A stretch of DNA of 64,000 bases from Sulfurimonas marina (GCF_014905095.1 NZ_CP041165.1:1178001-1242000); one strand, 5' to 3'. Positions 26,436-36,011 are shown, counted from the first letter of the stretch. Numbers and translations: made by a program. Notes: generated from the sequence alone by a model not told the origin.

Positions 26436-28565
26436 CTACTCTAAAATAGATCTCATTATCATAGAAGGTCTCCAACGTGACTGAGAGCCTTTTGGAAGTA
26501 GTTCGAGATTGAGTTTTGTTTCCGGATAATATTCTTTAAAAGTCTCGTAAAAGTTATCTATCTGATCTGTTTCACCAAATAAAGAGAGGTAGTTTTTGAC
26601 ACCTTTTTCAATACTGCTTTGCACAACTCTATTATTTACGGCATTTTCTAACTGAGAGATATAACACCAAGAAAAAATTGTCGCTAGTGACATATGTTTA
26701 GAGTTGATGTTTAGATACTTTTCAAGCACTTTTTTAACACCTATTACATCTCCTGTAACCGCATAGGTATTAGCTATACTTACATCTTCATTCCATTGGT
26801 CTTGAAGCCATTTCCCTTCTGGAGTCTCTTGAATATCTTCAAGCTGAGCCATTGCATCGTAAGCATCTGCCATATTATTGGATTTTACGGCTAAATAAAA
26901 TTTTTGTTTTACTTCAATATCTTTAAGGATCTCCAGTGATTCCTCTTTAAAATCATCAAAATCTTTTAAAACACTCAAAAGTTTTCCCGCAGTATGTAAA
27001 TCTTCTTGTGCGAGCGCATCATGAGCTTTTATATACAGGTTGTCTGAAAAACTCATTAATGTCGTATATTCAGGCAATTCTGTTAAAAAAGGATTTTGTT
27101 TAATCAGCTGCATTGCGATTTTAAAATCTTTTTTAGAGATAGACTCTCTAAATCTTAAATAGATAGCTGATTTTGTAAATAGTTCTTGAATAAACTTCGT
27201 CTTTTCACTGATCCCACGATACGGCATCAGCATATCTTTTGCACTTTGTAAAGTTTTTGGATTGAGCATCATTTTCTGTGCTTTTGCAAATGAAGTTTTC
27301 CATTTTGTCTCAAGAGCTCTGTAGATTTTTGTATCTTTATATACAGGAAAAGAGTTAGCCAAAGAGTATGCAAGAGCCAACTTATTGTTTCTCGCATTAT
27401 CTACAAACTTTGGATACTGTGCATAGTCCAGATAAAGCTTTTGTATTATTTTATTTTTTGAAGGGATATCTTTAAACTGGTTAAGTAACAGTTCTGCTCT
27501 GCTTCTGTCTCCGTTTTCAAGTGCAATTTTCGCTTTTTCTAATGTTTTTTCCCATAAGTTTGAAACAAGTTCATATACATTTGTGTATCTTAAAAGCGGA
27601 TTTTTTTCTATCTCATCCTGAATCGCTTCAAACTTCTTATTTTTAAGCAAATTCTTGATCTCTTCAAGCCCTTCAAAGATATCATAATAGATTAAAAAAC
27701 CATCTTCCGTACCAATGATAAGCTCATTTTTTTCTCCGTCAAACTCCATCGCCGTAATAGGTGATGTCATTTTAATAAACCTAGTAGATATAGCCTCATA
27801 AGTGTTGAGATCATACACAAGTACATACCCTAAATGTGTCCCTAAGAACAGGAACCTTTCATCCTCACTGATCACCATCTGACGAACTTCGTCATGGATA
27901 CCTTGTAATCTTGTGATCACTTTTGATGTGTGGATATTCCATATGATGGCTTTTGAATCTTTATCTATACTAATAAGCTTGTTTTTATTAAAGAACTTAA
28001 TCTTCATTACCGGAGCCCCGTGAGCTCTAAGCCGATCTTTATGTGTCATTGTAACAAGGTTATAAACAGATATTTTTCTGTCATAACTAGCCGTTGCTAC
28101 CCAATTGGCATTTTTTGAAAATGTAATATCGTTAATAGTATCTATATGGGAAGGAAGCGTAAACATCAGCTTGCCGCTTTTTACATCGACAGCAAAGATT
28201 TTTCCGTCATCGCCGCCTGAGAGCATAAATCTGTTTAAAGGGTCAATTGCTACACACGATGCCTCACCGTGATGTCTATCAACTTTAGCTACAAGTTTCT
28301 TTGTTTTTGCATTGTAAAGTCTGGACTCTCTGGCATCAGCAGACAAAGAGGCAAGATAGTACTGATCCTGACTAAAATCAACAACATTTGTCCTATAGTC
28401 TTTATGCTCAATACCCGCTTTAAATCCATCAATAAGAGAGAGTGAATCGTTATTAAAAAATCGGATGGTAGTTTCATTATCTATTACTAAAAGTGTGTTG
28501 CCTTCTTTATACAGTTTTAACAATAAGACAGGTTTAACAACACTTTTACTTTTGATAACTTTCAT
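26436..28565 (-). CDS. WD40-repeat protein with long helical C-terminal half
   Basis: A protein of 709 residues. The first 300 or so form a beta-propeller of about six or seven WD40-like repeats, such as INDITFSKNANWVATASYDR and MVISEDERFLFLGTHLGYVL. The remaining 400 residues are predicted alpha-helical, with TPR-like spacing, and there is no enzyme motif. No signal peptide or membrane segment is seen, so it is probably a cytoplasmic scaffold. It starts 3 nt after ilvA and is co-transcribed with it, which gives no clear functional hint. Confidence 0.8.
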   Translation of the reverse strand: MKVIKSKSVVKPVLLLKLYKEGNTLLVIDNETTIRFFNNDSLSLIDGFKAGIEHKDYRTNVVDFSQDQYYLASLSADARESRLYNAKTKKLVAKVDRHHGEASCVAIDPLNRFMLSGGDDGKIFAVDVKSGKLMFTLPSHIDTINDITFSKNANWVATASYDRKISVYNLVTMTHKDRLRAHGAPVMKIKFFNKNKLISIDKDSKAIIWNIHTSKVITRLQGIHDEVRQMVISEDERFLFLGTHLGYVLVYDLNTYEAISTRFIKMTSPITAMEFDGEKNELIIGTEDGFLIYYDIFEGLEEIKNLLKNKKFEAIQDEIEKNPLLRYTNVYELVSNLWEKTLEKAKIALENGDRSRAELLLNQFKDIPSKNKIIQKLYLDYAQYPKFVDNARNNKLALAYSLANSFPVYKDTKIYRALETKWKTSFAKAQKMMLNPKTLQSAKDMLMPYRGISEKTKFIQELFTKSAIYLRFRESISKKDFKIAMQLIKQNPFLTELPEYTTLMSFSDNLYIKAHDALAQEDLHTAGKLLSVLKDFDDFKEESLEILKDIEVKQKFYLAVKSNNMADAYDAMAQLEDIQETPEGKWLQDQWNEDVSIANTYAVTGDVIGVKKVLEKYLNINSKHMSLATIFSWCYISQLENAVNNRVVQSSIEKGVKNYLSLFGETDQIDNFYETFKEYYPETKLNLELLPKGSQSRWRPSMIMRSILE

Positions 28566-28568
28566 AAT

Positions 28569-29768
28569 CTACCTGATATACCCTTCCGATTTTAAAGCTG
28601 CATAGATCTCATCTTGATGCTCTTTACCTTTTGTTTCCACATGTACAGTTACATTCGCATCACCATAATCAAGTGACACTGATGTTCTATCGTATGCAAT
28701 ATGAACTATATTTGCATTTAAACCATTTAAAATCTCTGTAAAACGCATCAATGAACCCGGCTTATCTATCAGCGTAACAGTTAGATTCATTTTACGATGT
28801 GATTTGATCAAACCTTTTTCGATGATCACTGAAAGCAAGGTCACATCCATGTTACCGCCGCTTAAAACAACAGCTACATTTTTATCTTTTATATCTTTTA
28901 CTTTATCGTGTAAAAGTGCTGCAACACCAACTGCTCCAGCACCTTCTACAACAAGTTTTTGCTTCTCTAAAAGGTATAAAATTGCACTTGCGATCTCTTC
29001 ATCATCTACACTGATTACTTCATCTACATATTGCAGGGCATAGTCAAGTGTTATTTTTGATGTATCACGAACAGCTATACCATCGGCAATTGTGCGAACT
29101 TTTGTAGTATCTACGGCAGTTTTCAACTCATATGATTGTTTAAATGCAGGTGCTCCACTTGCACTAACACCTATCACTTTGGTACTTGGAGAGAGTGCTT
29201 TGATCGCAGTTGCAATACCTGCGATCAGACCACCACCACCAATAGGGATGATCACAGCGTCAAGTTTGTCGCAGTTCTCTAAGATCTCTAAACCAACTGT
29301 ACCCTGTCCTGCGATTACATCTTCATCTTCAAAAGGATGAACAAATGTCAGATCGTTCTTTTGTGCATAATCCATTGCATAACCGTATGCTTCATCATAG
29401 TTTGTTCCGTGCAGTACAACTTCTGCACCGTAATGTTTTACACCGTTTACTTTTGTCAGCGGTGTAGATTCCGGCATTACAATTACCGCTTTAATTCCAA
29501 AACGACTAGCTGAAAGAGCTACACCCTGTGCATGGTTCCCGGCACTAGCAGCTATTACACCTTTTGCACGTTCGTCATCAGAAAGAGAGGCTATTTTATT
29601 GTAAGCGCCGCGAATTTTAAAAGCACCCGTGATTTGAAGGTTCTCTTTTTTTAAAAAGATATTTGCGTTTGTTACTTCACTCAAATATGGTGCAGAAGCA
29701 AGAGGAGTCTTAACAACAACTCCCTCAATGCGCTTCTGTGCTTGTTTTATAGTTTCTAAATTTACCAA
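28569..29768 (-). CDS. ilvA: Threonine dehydratase (biosynthetic type with one ACT-like domain)
   Basis: A 399-residue fold-II PLP enzyme that deaminates threonine to 2-oxobutyrate for isoleucine. The PLP lysine lies in ITGAFKIRGAYNKI, the Gly-rich phosphate loop is IPIGGGGLIAG, and a C-terminal ACT-like regulatory domain follows (KMNLTVTLIDKPGSLMRF). It is the short form with a single regulatory domain. Confidence 0.93.
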   Translation of the reverse strand: MVNLETIKQAQKRIEGVVVKTPLASAPYLSEVTNANIFLKKENLQITGAFKIRGAYNKIASLSDDERAKGVIAASAGNHAQGVALSASRFGIKAVIVMPESTPLTKVNGVKHYGAEVVLHGTNYDEAYGYAMDYAQKNDLTFVHPFEDEDVIAGQGTVGLEILENCDKLDAVIIPIGGGGLIAGIATAIKALSPSTKVIGVSASGAPAFKQSYELKTAVDTTKVRTIADGIAVRDTSKITLDYALQYVDEVISVDDEEIASAILYLLEKQKLVVEGAGAVGVAALLHDKVKDIKDKNVAVVLSGGNMDVTLLSVIIEKGLIKSHRKMNLTVTLIDKPGSLMRFTEILNGLNANIVHIAYDRTSVSLDYGDANVTVHVETKGKEHQDEIYAALKSEGYIR

Positions 29769-29776
29769 AAATATCC

Positions 29777-30208
29777 CTAGCTACAAAGGTTTCTATGATC
29801 AACCATTGCACATTGATTCTGTACAACTTTCATACCGGCATTTTTTGCTTTCTCAGCAGCAGCATTGTTTACTATACCTTTTTGCGCCCAAAAAACATCA
29901 ATGTCACCACGCTCAATACATGCATCTGCAATCGGGTCTAACGCATTAGGCTTTCTAAAAATATTTACCATATCTACTTTAAATGGGATCTCTTTTAAAC
30001 TTCTATATACTTTTTCACCAAGAATCTCATCCTCTTTTGGATAAACAGGTACTATTTTATACCCTTGAGCCTGCATATAAGCCGCTACTCTATGAGAATC
30101 TTTTTCAGGATTTGGAGACAAACCTAAAACTGCAATAGTTTTAACACTATCAAAAATCTCTTTCACTTCATCCATATTAGAATTTACCGTTGGAAATTCG
30201 CACTCCAT
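29777..30208 (-). CDS. CoA-binding protein (YccU/DUF-type Rossmann fold)
   Basis: A 143-residue CoA-binding-domain protein with TIAVLGLSPNPEKDSHRVAA (Rossmann CoA site) and VDMVNIFRKPNAL, as in YccU-like proteins. The stop lies 8 nt upstream of ilvA. The physiological role of this family is unclear. Confidence 0.85.
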   Translation of the reverse strand: MECEFPTVNSNMDEVKEIFDSVKTIAVLGLSPNPEKDSHRVAAYMQAQGYKIVPVYPKEDEILGEKVYRSLKEIPFKVDMVNIFRKPNALDPIADACIERGDIDVFWAQKGIVNNAAAEKAKNAGMKVVQNQCAMVDHRNLCS

Positions 30209-30278
30209 AATTATCCTTTACTTTCTGTTTTTAATGTGATTATATCGAAAATTCTTGAAGATTTACAGGTAATAGGCG

Positions 30279-30620
30279 TTATTGCATCTCTAAACTCATA
30301 AGATACATATCTTCGCCGTCTATCACCTCTACATTTGTAGATTCGCACTCAGGGCAGCAATAATGGATTTTTTCCAGAGTGTTTTCTTCACCACATGAAT
30401 TACAGCGGATCACAACAGGCTGTATCTGTATGATAAATTCAGCCTCTTCACAGATGGTTTTCTCTTTAAAACTATTAAAGGCGACTTCAAACAGATGGAT
30501 TTCAATACCGCTCATCACCCCTATTTTTGTAACGATTTTTGTGACCTTTGAAGCTTGATTCTCTTTTGCAAGATCTTCAACTTGTTCCAACAAAGCCTGT
30601 ACTACGCTATATTCATGCAC
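30279..30620 (-). CDS. hypA: Hydrogenase nickel insertion protein HypA
   Basis: A 113-residue metallochaperone. The N-terminal Met-His-Glu supplies the nickel site, and two CxxC pairs (CNSC and CPEC region, after HYC) form the zinc site. It works with HypB to load Ni into the hydrogenase large subunit. It is the last gene of the hypB-C-D-E-A operon. Confidence 0.95.
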   Translation of the reverse strand: MHEYSVVQALLEQVEDLAKENQASKVTKIVTKIGVMSGIEIHLFEVAFNSFKEKTICEEAEFIIQIQPVVIRCNSCGEENTLEKIHYCCPECESTNVEVIDGEDMYLMSLEMQ

Positions 30621-30641
30621 AACATGTTCCCTTGAAGCTTT

Positions 30642-31640
30642 TTAACATATTCTAGGTAAGAGTTCACCTGTGGGCATCTCAAGAAATCTTTTTGTGCCGT
30701 GTCCGCTTTTAAGTATCACTTTAGCGGGATATTCCTGTGTCACCTCTGCTATCTCAACAGAGTTTGCAGAGTTCTCAAACCTCTGAAGAACATTGATCGC
30801 TTTAGCTGCATCGGCTTTTGGTATTGCTAAGATGAAAGTCCCCTCGTTTGCCAGATTCAAAGCCTCAAAACCGAGCATTTCACAAAGACCGTACACCTCT
30901 TGCGATACAGGGATCTTCTCCTCTTGCACCTCTATACAGATATTTGACTGTTTCGCCCACTCGTTTAGCACGGCACTCACACCTCCGCGCGTTGCATCAC
31001 GCATGGCAGTAATTTGCACACCCTCTTTGATAAGGGCCTGCACTTGAATACTCAAAGATGCACAATCGCTTTGCAGGTTGCTTGAAAGCTCCATCCCTTC
31101 ACGTGCCGTAAAGATTGTCGCCCCGTGACATCCTATATCTCGTGAGAGTAAAATAACATCATCTTCGGAGATTTTATTAGCACTTAGTCCTTTTTGCTCG
31201 ATCTCACCTATTCCCGTCGTGTTTATAAAGATCTTATCGACACTCCCTTTGGGAACCACCTTTGTATCACCGCTTACAATTACGGCATTGTTTATTGCCA
31301 ACTCTTTTTTCATAGAGTCTACAACCTTCTCAAGTTCCTCTAGAGAAAAACCCTCCTCTATGATCACCGAACAGGTAAGGTATTTCGGTTTTGCACCCAT
31401 CATTGCCAGATCGTTACAAGTTCCGCAAATTGCCAGTTTGCCGATATCTCCACCGGGGAAAAAGATCGGAGAAACCGTAAAACTGTCCGTTGAAAATGCC
31501 AGCTCACCGTTATGGATCACCGCTGCATCTTCACTTTTTTCCAAAATATCGTTTGCAAAAGCTTTGTAGAAAACTTTGGAAATCAATTCGTTATTCTCTT
31601 CACCGCCATTTCCCATAGCTAGAGTTATTTGCTTATTCAT
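30642..31640 (-). CDS. hypE: Hydrogenase maturation protein HypE
   Basis: A 332-residue PurM-like ATP-dependent dehydratase that turns the carbamoyl group into the cyanide ligand of the active-site iron. It starts at the operon overlap with hypD, contains AMGNGGEENNELI and SGDTKVVPKG, and ends in the essential PRIC, whose terminal Cys carries the thiocarbamate. Confidence 0.96.
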   Translation of the reverse strand: MNKQITLAMGNGGEENNELISKVFYKAFANDILEKSEDAAVIHNGELAFSTDSFTVSPIFFPGGDIGKLAICGTCNDLAMMGAKPKYLTCSVIIEEGFSLEELEKVVDSMKKELAINNAVIVSGDTKVVPKGSVDKIFINTTGIGEIEQKGLSANKISEDDVILLSRDIGCHGATIFTAREGMELSSNLQSDCASLSIQVQALIKEGVQITAMRDATRGGVSAVLNEWAKQSNICIEVQEEKIPVSQEVYGLCEMLGFEALNLANEGTFILAIPKADAAKAINVLQRFENSANSVEIAEVTQEYPAKVILKSGHGTKRFLEMPTGELLPRIC

Positions 31641-32761
31641 AAAAGCTTCCCGTATTTATAATATGCCGCACAAGCACCCTCACTGCTTACCATACAACTT
31701 CCCATCGGAGTAGACGGTTTACATGCAGTGCCAAAGATAGAACACTGTGGAGGAGTTGCCTTGCCTTTAAGAATATCTCCGCAAATACAGAGTTTATGGT
31801 CCTCGATCGGCTCGCTTTTAAGCAGCTCTTCGTAAAGCACTTCCGCATTATATTTATTATATTCATCCCGAAGTTTCAATCCGCTGTTTGGAATATCTCC
31901 CAAACCTCTAAATCTGAACTTTTGCGCTTTTTCAAAGTATTTCTCATTTAATGCCTGAGCTTTTAGATTGCCTTCATGATTCACAGCCCGTTTGTACTGC
32001 ACTTCAAGTTCAGACCGCTTTTCAACAAACTGTTTGACAACCATTGCAATTGATTCCATCACGTCAACAGGCTCAAACCCCGCAACAACTACGGGTTTTT
32101 TATACTCATGGGGAAACTTCTTATAGATCTGACTCCCGCTTATAACGCTCACATGACTCGGCCCTAAAAATGCGTCAATACTACACTCTTCATCGGATAA
32201 AAGCAGCTCCATAGCTTCTGGAACAGTTACATGGTTTATATGAAACAAGATATTTTCAATCCCCTGCTTTATAACTACATCTAAAAGTGCCGCAGTCATC
32301 GGTGTAGTTGTTTCAAAACCAATCGCAAAGAAGATTACTTTTTTATCTTGATTTTCTTTGGCAATTTTCAAGGTATCAAGCGGCGAGTATACAAAACGCA
32401 CATCAGCCCCGCGTGCACGTGCATCTTGCAAACTCCCTTTAGAACCCGGGACTTTTATCATATCCCCTAAAGTGACAAGGATTACATCCTCCTGCATTGC
32501 CAATATATAGGCATGATCTATCCGCTCTTTGGGCATTATGCAAACCGGACATCCAGGCCCATGGAGAAAGTTGATATTTTCAGGCAGCAGCTGTTGTAAT
32601 CCATACTTCATGATCGTATGTGTATGACCGCCACACACCTCCATAATATTTATGAGATTTGGCAGTTTTTTTGCCTCTTCTTCGATCAGCTTTGCATACC
32701 CTTGGATAACCTCAGGATCTCTAAAACCCGTATAGAGGTCTTTGAGCTGTAACTCACCCAT
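31637..32761 (-). CDS. hypD: Hydrogenase maturation protein HypD
   Basis: A 374-residue iron-sulfur scaffold on which Fe(CN)2CO is assembled with HypC. C43 in EVCGGHTHT and C71/C74 in GPGCPVCIMP are conserved, and the C-terminal [4Fe-4S] cysteines lie in HKLCICGDILKG, PPQCSIFGTAC and GSCMVSSEGAC. It overlaps hypE by 4 nt and touches hypC. Confidence 0.97.
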   Translation of the reverse strand: MGELQLKDLYTGFRDPEVIQGYAKLIEEEAKKLPNLINIMEVCGGHTHTIMKYGLQQLLPENINFLHGPGCPVCIMPKERIDHAYILAMQEDVILVTLGDMIKVPGSKGSLQDARARGADVRFVYSPLDTLKIAKENQDKKVIFFAIGFETTTPMTAALLDVVIKQGIENILFHINHVTVPEAMELLLSDEECSIDAFLGPSHVSVISGSQIYKKFPHEYKKPVVVAGFEPVDVMESIAMVVKQFVEKRSELEVQYKRAVNHEGNLKAQALNEKYFEKAQKFRFRGLGDIPNSGLKLRDEYNKYNAEVLYEELLKSEPIEDHKLCICGDILKGKATPPQCSIFGTACKPSTPMGSCMVSSEGACAAYYKYGKLL

Positions 32762-33051
32762 TATCTGCCTCTATTAGGACAATTATCATCCTCTTCGACC
32801 AAGTTTTGCCGCTCTTGTTCATCCATCTTCTCAACTAGTTCGCTGTACACTTTTAAAGACTCCAGAGCATCCGCTTCATCTAGCTTGTTCATAATAAAAC
32901 CGATGTGTAAAAGTACATAATCCCCTACTTTTACATCATCCTCTTCCATCAGATCCAAACCCGCTTCACGAGTAATACCCATAGTATCTACCGTTACTAC
33001 GTTTCTCTCTTTATCTATCTTTACAACTTTGCTTGGAATTGAAAGGCACAT
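32761..33051 (-). CDS. hypC: Hydrogenase maturation chaperone HypC
   Basis: A 96-residue HypC/HupF protein whose N-terminal MCLSIPSKV bears the essential Cys2. It shuttles iron from HypD to the large subunit. The tail, with VEEDDNCPNRG, is longer than usual. It overlaps hypD by 1 nt. Confidence 0.95.
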   Translation of the reverse strand: MCLSIPSKVVKIDKERNVVTVDTMGITREAGLDLMEEDDVKVGDYVLLHIGFIMNKLDEADALESLKVYSELVEKMDEQERQNLVEEDDNCPNRGR

Positions 33052-33052
33052 C

Positions 33053-33850
33053 CTAAGCTCTCATTTTACGTTTAAATTCGATCCACTCTATCACTCTTTG
33101 AACAGATGAAGGGTCTTTTACGCTTACCTCTAAAATGTCAACACCCGGTTTGATTTTTCGTGCCTCTTTTTTTTCATGTTCGAGGTCATAATCAAAGTGC
33201 TCTATTAGGTCCATCTTAGTTATTAAGATCAGATCAGCCTGCCGAAACATTACGGGGTATTTCTCTATCTTGTCGCTGCCCTCGGGAACTGAAACCAGAA
33301 CAATGTTTAAATGGGTTCCGACATCATACGAAGCGGGACACACAAGATTGCCGACATTCTCTACAAAACACAGATCAATCTCATCCAGCGGCATCGCATG
33401 CAATCCCTTATGTACCATGAAAGCATCCAAATGGCATGCTGAGCCTGTTTGTATCTGATAGGCAGGGATCCCTTTTGCTTTCATTCGATCGGCATCACGT
33501 GAAGTCTCCAAATCCCCTTCAATCACACCAAATTTAAACTCTGCCAAATCCGCCATAGCTTCAAGCAGTGCAGTTTTTCCGCTTCCCGGTGAGCTCATAA
33601 GGTTAATGCCGAGAACTTTGTGGTTATCAAAGTGGCTGCGGTTATGCGCTGCTTCATGGTTGTTTTTATCTAAAATCTTTGTAATGACACTTATAGTTTT
33701 CGCATCGTTTAACTGCGGGTTATGGTGCAGTGTTTCATGCGCAGCCTGATGCTCGTGTGAGTGATCATGAGTATGTTCATGATGATGATGATGCTCGTGC
33801 CCATCTCCTAAAGTTGTTCCTGTTATACTACATCCACAATCTGCACACAT
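33053..33850 (-). CDS. hypB: Hydrogenase nickel GTPase HypB
   Basis: A GTPase of 265 residues. The N-terminal MCADCGC (high-affinity Ni site of the C-x2-C-x-C type) is followed by a His-rich stretch (about residues 18-44) that probably stores nickel. The P-loop is SSPGSGKTALLEAM (86-99), and NLVCPASYDVG and ITKMDLIEH follow. It leads the hypB-C-D-E-A part of the operon and has a NiCoT-like permease gene 22 nt upstream. Confidence 0.96.
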   Translation of the reverse strand: MCADCGCSITGTTLGDGHEHHHHHEHTHDHSHEHQAAHETLHHNPQLNDAKTISVITKILDKNNHEAAHNRSHFDNHKVLGINLMSSPGSGKTALLEAMADLAEFKFGVIEGDLETSRDADRMKAKGIPAYQIQTGSACHLDAFMVHKGLHAMPLDEIDLCFVENVGNLVCPASYDVGTHLNIVLVSVPEGSDKIEKYPVMFRQADLILITKMDLIEHFDYDLEHEKKEARKIKPGVDILEVSVKDPSSVQRVIEWIEFKRKMRA

Positions 33851-33872
33851 ATATTTTAATCCCTTTAATTAT

Positions 33873-34514
33873 TTATGCCAAAAGCATATTTGTTCCAACT
33901 GCCACAGAAACTATTCCGGCCGTTGCAAACACTCTTCTTACATTTCTTTGGTTTGTCAAAAACTCTTTGTTGATATATAAAATAACTACCCCGAAGCTTA
34001 AAAAAACAACACTTACACCAAATACAAAAGCAAGTACCATAGAAAAATCTACCACCTGATTTTCCAAAGCGCCCAGAGTGACAAGCATTCCGCGAACTCC
34101 GCCTATTCCCATAAGTGCGCCCATAGTCCATGCCGATGTCGATGCATAGGAACTGTTATGGGAGTGCTCTTTTCCAAAATAGATGTGCATATGTTCTTTG
34201 TCATCATGGGTGTGTTTGTTGAGATGTATTTTGTTTGATACAACCATATACAAAAGATATACACCCATAGCGATAATTACGCTTGAAGCTATTATATCTC
34301 CGTACATAGTAACATTTTCGGGTAAATTATAGCTCTGTAAAATTTTTGCAAATAGAAAAAGTGTGATCCCGTGACCAAAAGCAAACATGATCGTAATCAT
34401 CATCGTTTTTTTGATGGATTTTCCTATGGAAAAATCGGCTATAGCAGTTAAGTGATCCGCTCCAAATGCATGTAAGATTCCATACCAGAGCATGAGAAAA
34501 TAAGCCGTTTCCAT
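33873..34514 (-). CDS. NiCoT-like nickel permease
   Basis: A membrane protein of 213 residues with about six helices. The first helix carries HAFGADHLTAIADFSIGKS, an H-x4-D-H metal-transport signature, and a cytoplasmic or periplasmic loop around 95-120 is His-rich (HTHDDKEHMH, KEHSH). It directly precedes hypB, so it very likely brings in nickel for hydrogenase maturation. Direction of transport cannot be proven from sequence; a UreH/RcnA-like efflux role is the alternative. Confidence 0.82.
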   Translation of the reverse strand: METAYFLMLWYGILHAFGADHLTAIADFSIGKSIKKTMMITIMFAFGHGITLFLFAKILQSYNLPENVTMYGDIIASSVIIAMGVYLLYMVVSNKIHLNKHTHDDKEHMHIYFGKEHSHNSSYASTSAWTMGALMGIGGVRGMLVTLGALENQVVDFSMVLAFVFGVSVVFLSFGVVILYINKEFLTNQRNVRRVFATAGIVSVAVGTNMLLA

Positions 34515-34654
34515 ATATGAGTCCTTATACCGCGTGCGTATATATTCAATTTTAAAAGATTTTATATTACATTACGTAAAACAAACATAAAAAAGCCAAT
34601 TTCTTAGGTATAAGTAGTTAAACTTTTAATAAAACAGCATCTCAAAGGAAAAAT

Positions 34655-35209
34655 GTGAAAGAGTTAGTAGTTTTAGGTGTCGGAAATATCTTACAGCATG
34701 ATGACGCTATAGCGGTATATGCCTCACAGTATATAAGCGACAACTACACTTTTTCACCCGACATAGATATTATAAACGGCGGTGTTGAGGGTATAAACCT
34801 TCTCAACTTTTTTATGGAATACAAATACATCCTCATCCTTGATGCTATAGAGATAGAAGATGAAGCGGGAGCTATTTACCATATCCCCTCAGAGGAGCTT
34901 ACAGGTTTTGGAGTGAATTCCGGCAGTGCGCACGACATCGGAGTACTTCAATGCTTTGAACTTTTGGAACTGATGGGAAAAAAGGCACCAAAGTCTAGTG
35001 TTCTCGGGATCGTACCACATAAAATAGATACACATATAGGTCTAAGCGACACACTCTACTCAAAGTTTGACACCTATATCCAAACGCTTGTTGCTGTTTT
35101 AAAAGATCTTAATATAGAGGCTGTAAAGAACGATGCCAACCTCTCCCTTGATGATGTGATCGAGAAGTTTAATAACCCTAGAGCTAGCACCCCAAATTTG
35201 CCTCTGTAA
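34655..35209 (+). CDS. hupD: Hydrogenase maturation endopeptidase (HyaD/HupD family)
   Basis: A 184-residue nickel-dependent protease that trims the large-subunit C-terminus. Of the HybD nickel ligands E16, D62 and H93, the equivalents here are Asp (LQHDDAIAV), Asp (ILILDAIE) and His (GSAHDIGV): all present, one Glu changed to Asp. The start is a GTG with AAAGGA upstream. Its 3' end carries one copy of a direct repeat that recurs after the unknown gene next door. The matching large subunit ends with a cleavable extension. Confidence 0.88.
   Translation: MKELVVLGVGNILQHDDAIAVYASQYISDNYTFSPDIDIINGGVEGINLLNFFMEYKYILILDAIEIEDEAGAIYHIPSEELTGFGVNSGSAHDIGVLQCFELLELMGKKAPKSSVLGIVPHKIDTHIGLSDTLYSKFDTYIQTLVAVLKDLNIEAVKNDANLSLDDVIEKFNNPRASTPNLPL
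35162..35186. repeat. Direct repeat, left copy
   Basis: GAGAAGTTTAATAACCCTAG followed by AGCTA, inside the 3' end of the maturation protease gene. The right copy at 35985-36011 differs by two substitutions and a 2-nt insertion. The pair encloses the unknown gene at 35280-35921. Confidence 0.5.
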
Positions 35210-35237
35210 GTTATTTTTGTTTTTTTAAGTTTTTATA

Positions 35238-35243
35238 TATAAT
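35238..35243 (+). promoter_or_regulatory. -10 box for the unknown gene in the hydrogenase island
   Basis: A perfect TATAAT follows a run of T-rich blocks (typical Campylobacterota upstream pattern), 36 nt before the ATG at 35280. Confidence 0.5.
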
Positions 35244-35279
35244 CTTTATTGAATAAATAGTTAGATATGAAAGAAGATA

Positions 35280-35921
35280 ATGTCCCAAGCTGAAGCAGTA
35301 GAAATATATCTTAATAACATGAGAGATGTCAAAAAAAGAATTGAATATGCCGAAAACCAGCTGAGTGTATTTAACACAACACATGACTATCTTCTATTGG
35401 AAAATGCATTGTTACACACTAGGAAAGCTCTTGAATGTATCGCATATGCTTCTATCGCACCTAATAAAAATGCCTATTCAAAGTTCCGTTCTGAAGCTAA
35501 AATTCCAGCAGATTTTAGAAAAGATTATCATGGAGGAAAAATCCTCAAACAATTAGAACGTGTCAATAAAGATTTTTATCCACTTCCATTGGTTAAACCA
35601 AAACTAGTTGCTGAAAGGCAGTGGCACTTTGATAGGCTTAGTTCTGGTTATTTAACCAAGAAACAGTATAGTAATCTTTATGATAGGCTCGGAAAATTCC
35701 TGCATTCAGATAACCCTTGGGATAATGACAAGGGATATCTGAATTTAGCTAATGATATGCCGGAAAACTTTCAAAGAATAAAGTCTTTATTACAGATACA
35801 TGCTACTTTCGTTCAGGACAATAAATCTCGATACGCTTTTGTTGTAGACATGGGTTCTAAAGAAAAAGATGTGTCTGTGATAACAGCGATAGCAGGTGGG
35901 CCATTTAATGTGGACATCTAG
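35280..35921 (+). CDS. Unknown protein inserted in the hydrogenase island
   Basis: A 213-residue protein I do not recognise. The first two-thirds is helical and polar (paired helices around 10-70 include ALLHTRKALECIAYA), and the C-terminus is beta-like (YAFVVDMGSKEKDVSVITAI). There is no signal peptide, membrane helix or metal motif. The helical bundle is vaguely HEPN-like, but no R-x4-6-H motif is evident, so I make no such claim. It has its own promoter, faces against the hydrogenase genes, and is bracketed by near-identical direct repeats, which suggests it is a later insertion. Confidence 0.7.
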   Translation: MSQAEAVEIYLNNMRDVKKRIEYAENQLSVFNTTHDYLLLENALLHTRKALECIAYASIAPNKNAYSKFRSEAKIPADFRKDYHGGKILKQLERVNKDFYPLPLVKPKLVAERQWHFDRLSSGYLTKKQYSNLYDRLGKFLHSDNPWDNDKGYLNLANDMPENFQRIKSLLQIHATFVQDNKSRYAFVVDMGSKEKDVSVITAIAGGPFNVDI

Positions 35922-35984
35922 CAAGACATTGGAGACCAATCAAAAATCCATAAGCGAATTTTTAATTGATCATTTTAAACGTTA

Positions 35985-36011
35985 GAAAAGTTTACTAACC
36001 CTAGAAAGCTA
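35985..36011. repeat. Direct repeat, right copy
   Basis: GAAAAGTTTACTAACCCTAG followed by AAAGCTA, overlapping the last codons of the hydrogenase large subunit on the other strand. It matches 35162-35186 at 23 of 25 bases apart from a 2-nt insertion. Confidence 0.5.

Noticed and set aside
34572-34579. TTACGTAA palindrome between the nickel permease and maturation protease as a metal-regulator site
   Set aside because: It is only 8 bp in AT-rich sequence and does not match a NikR or Fur pattern I can defend.
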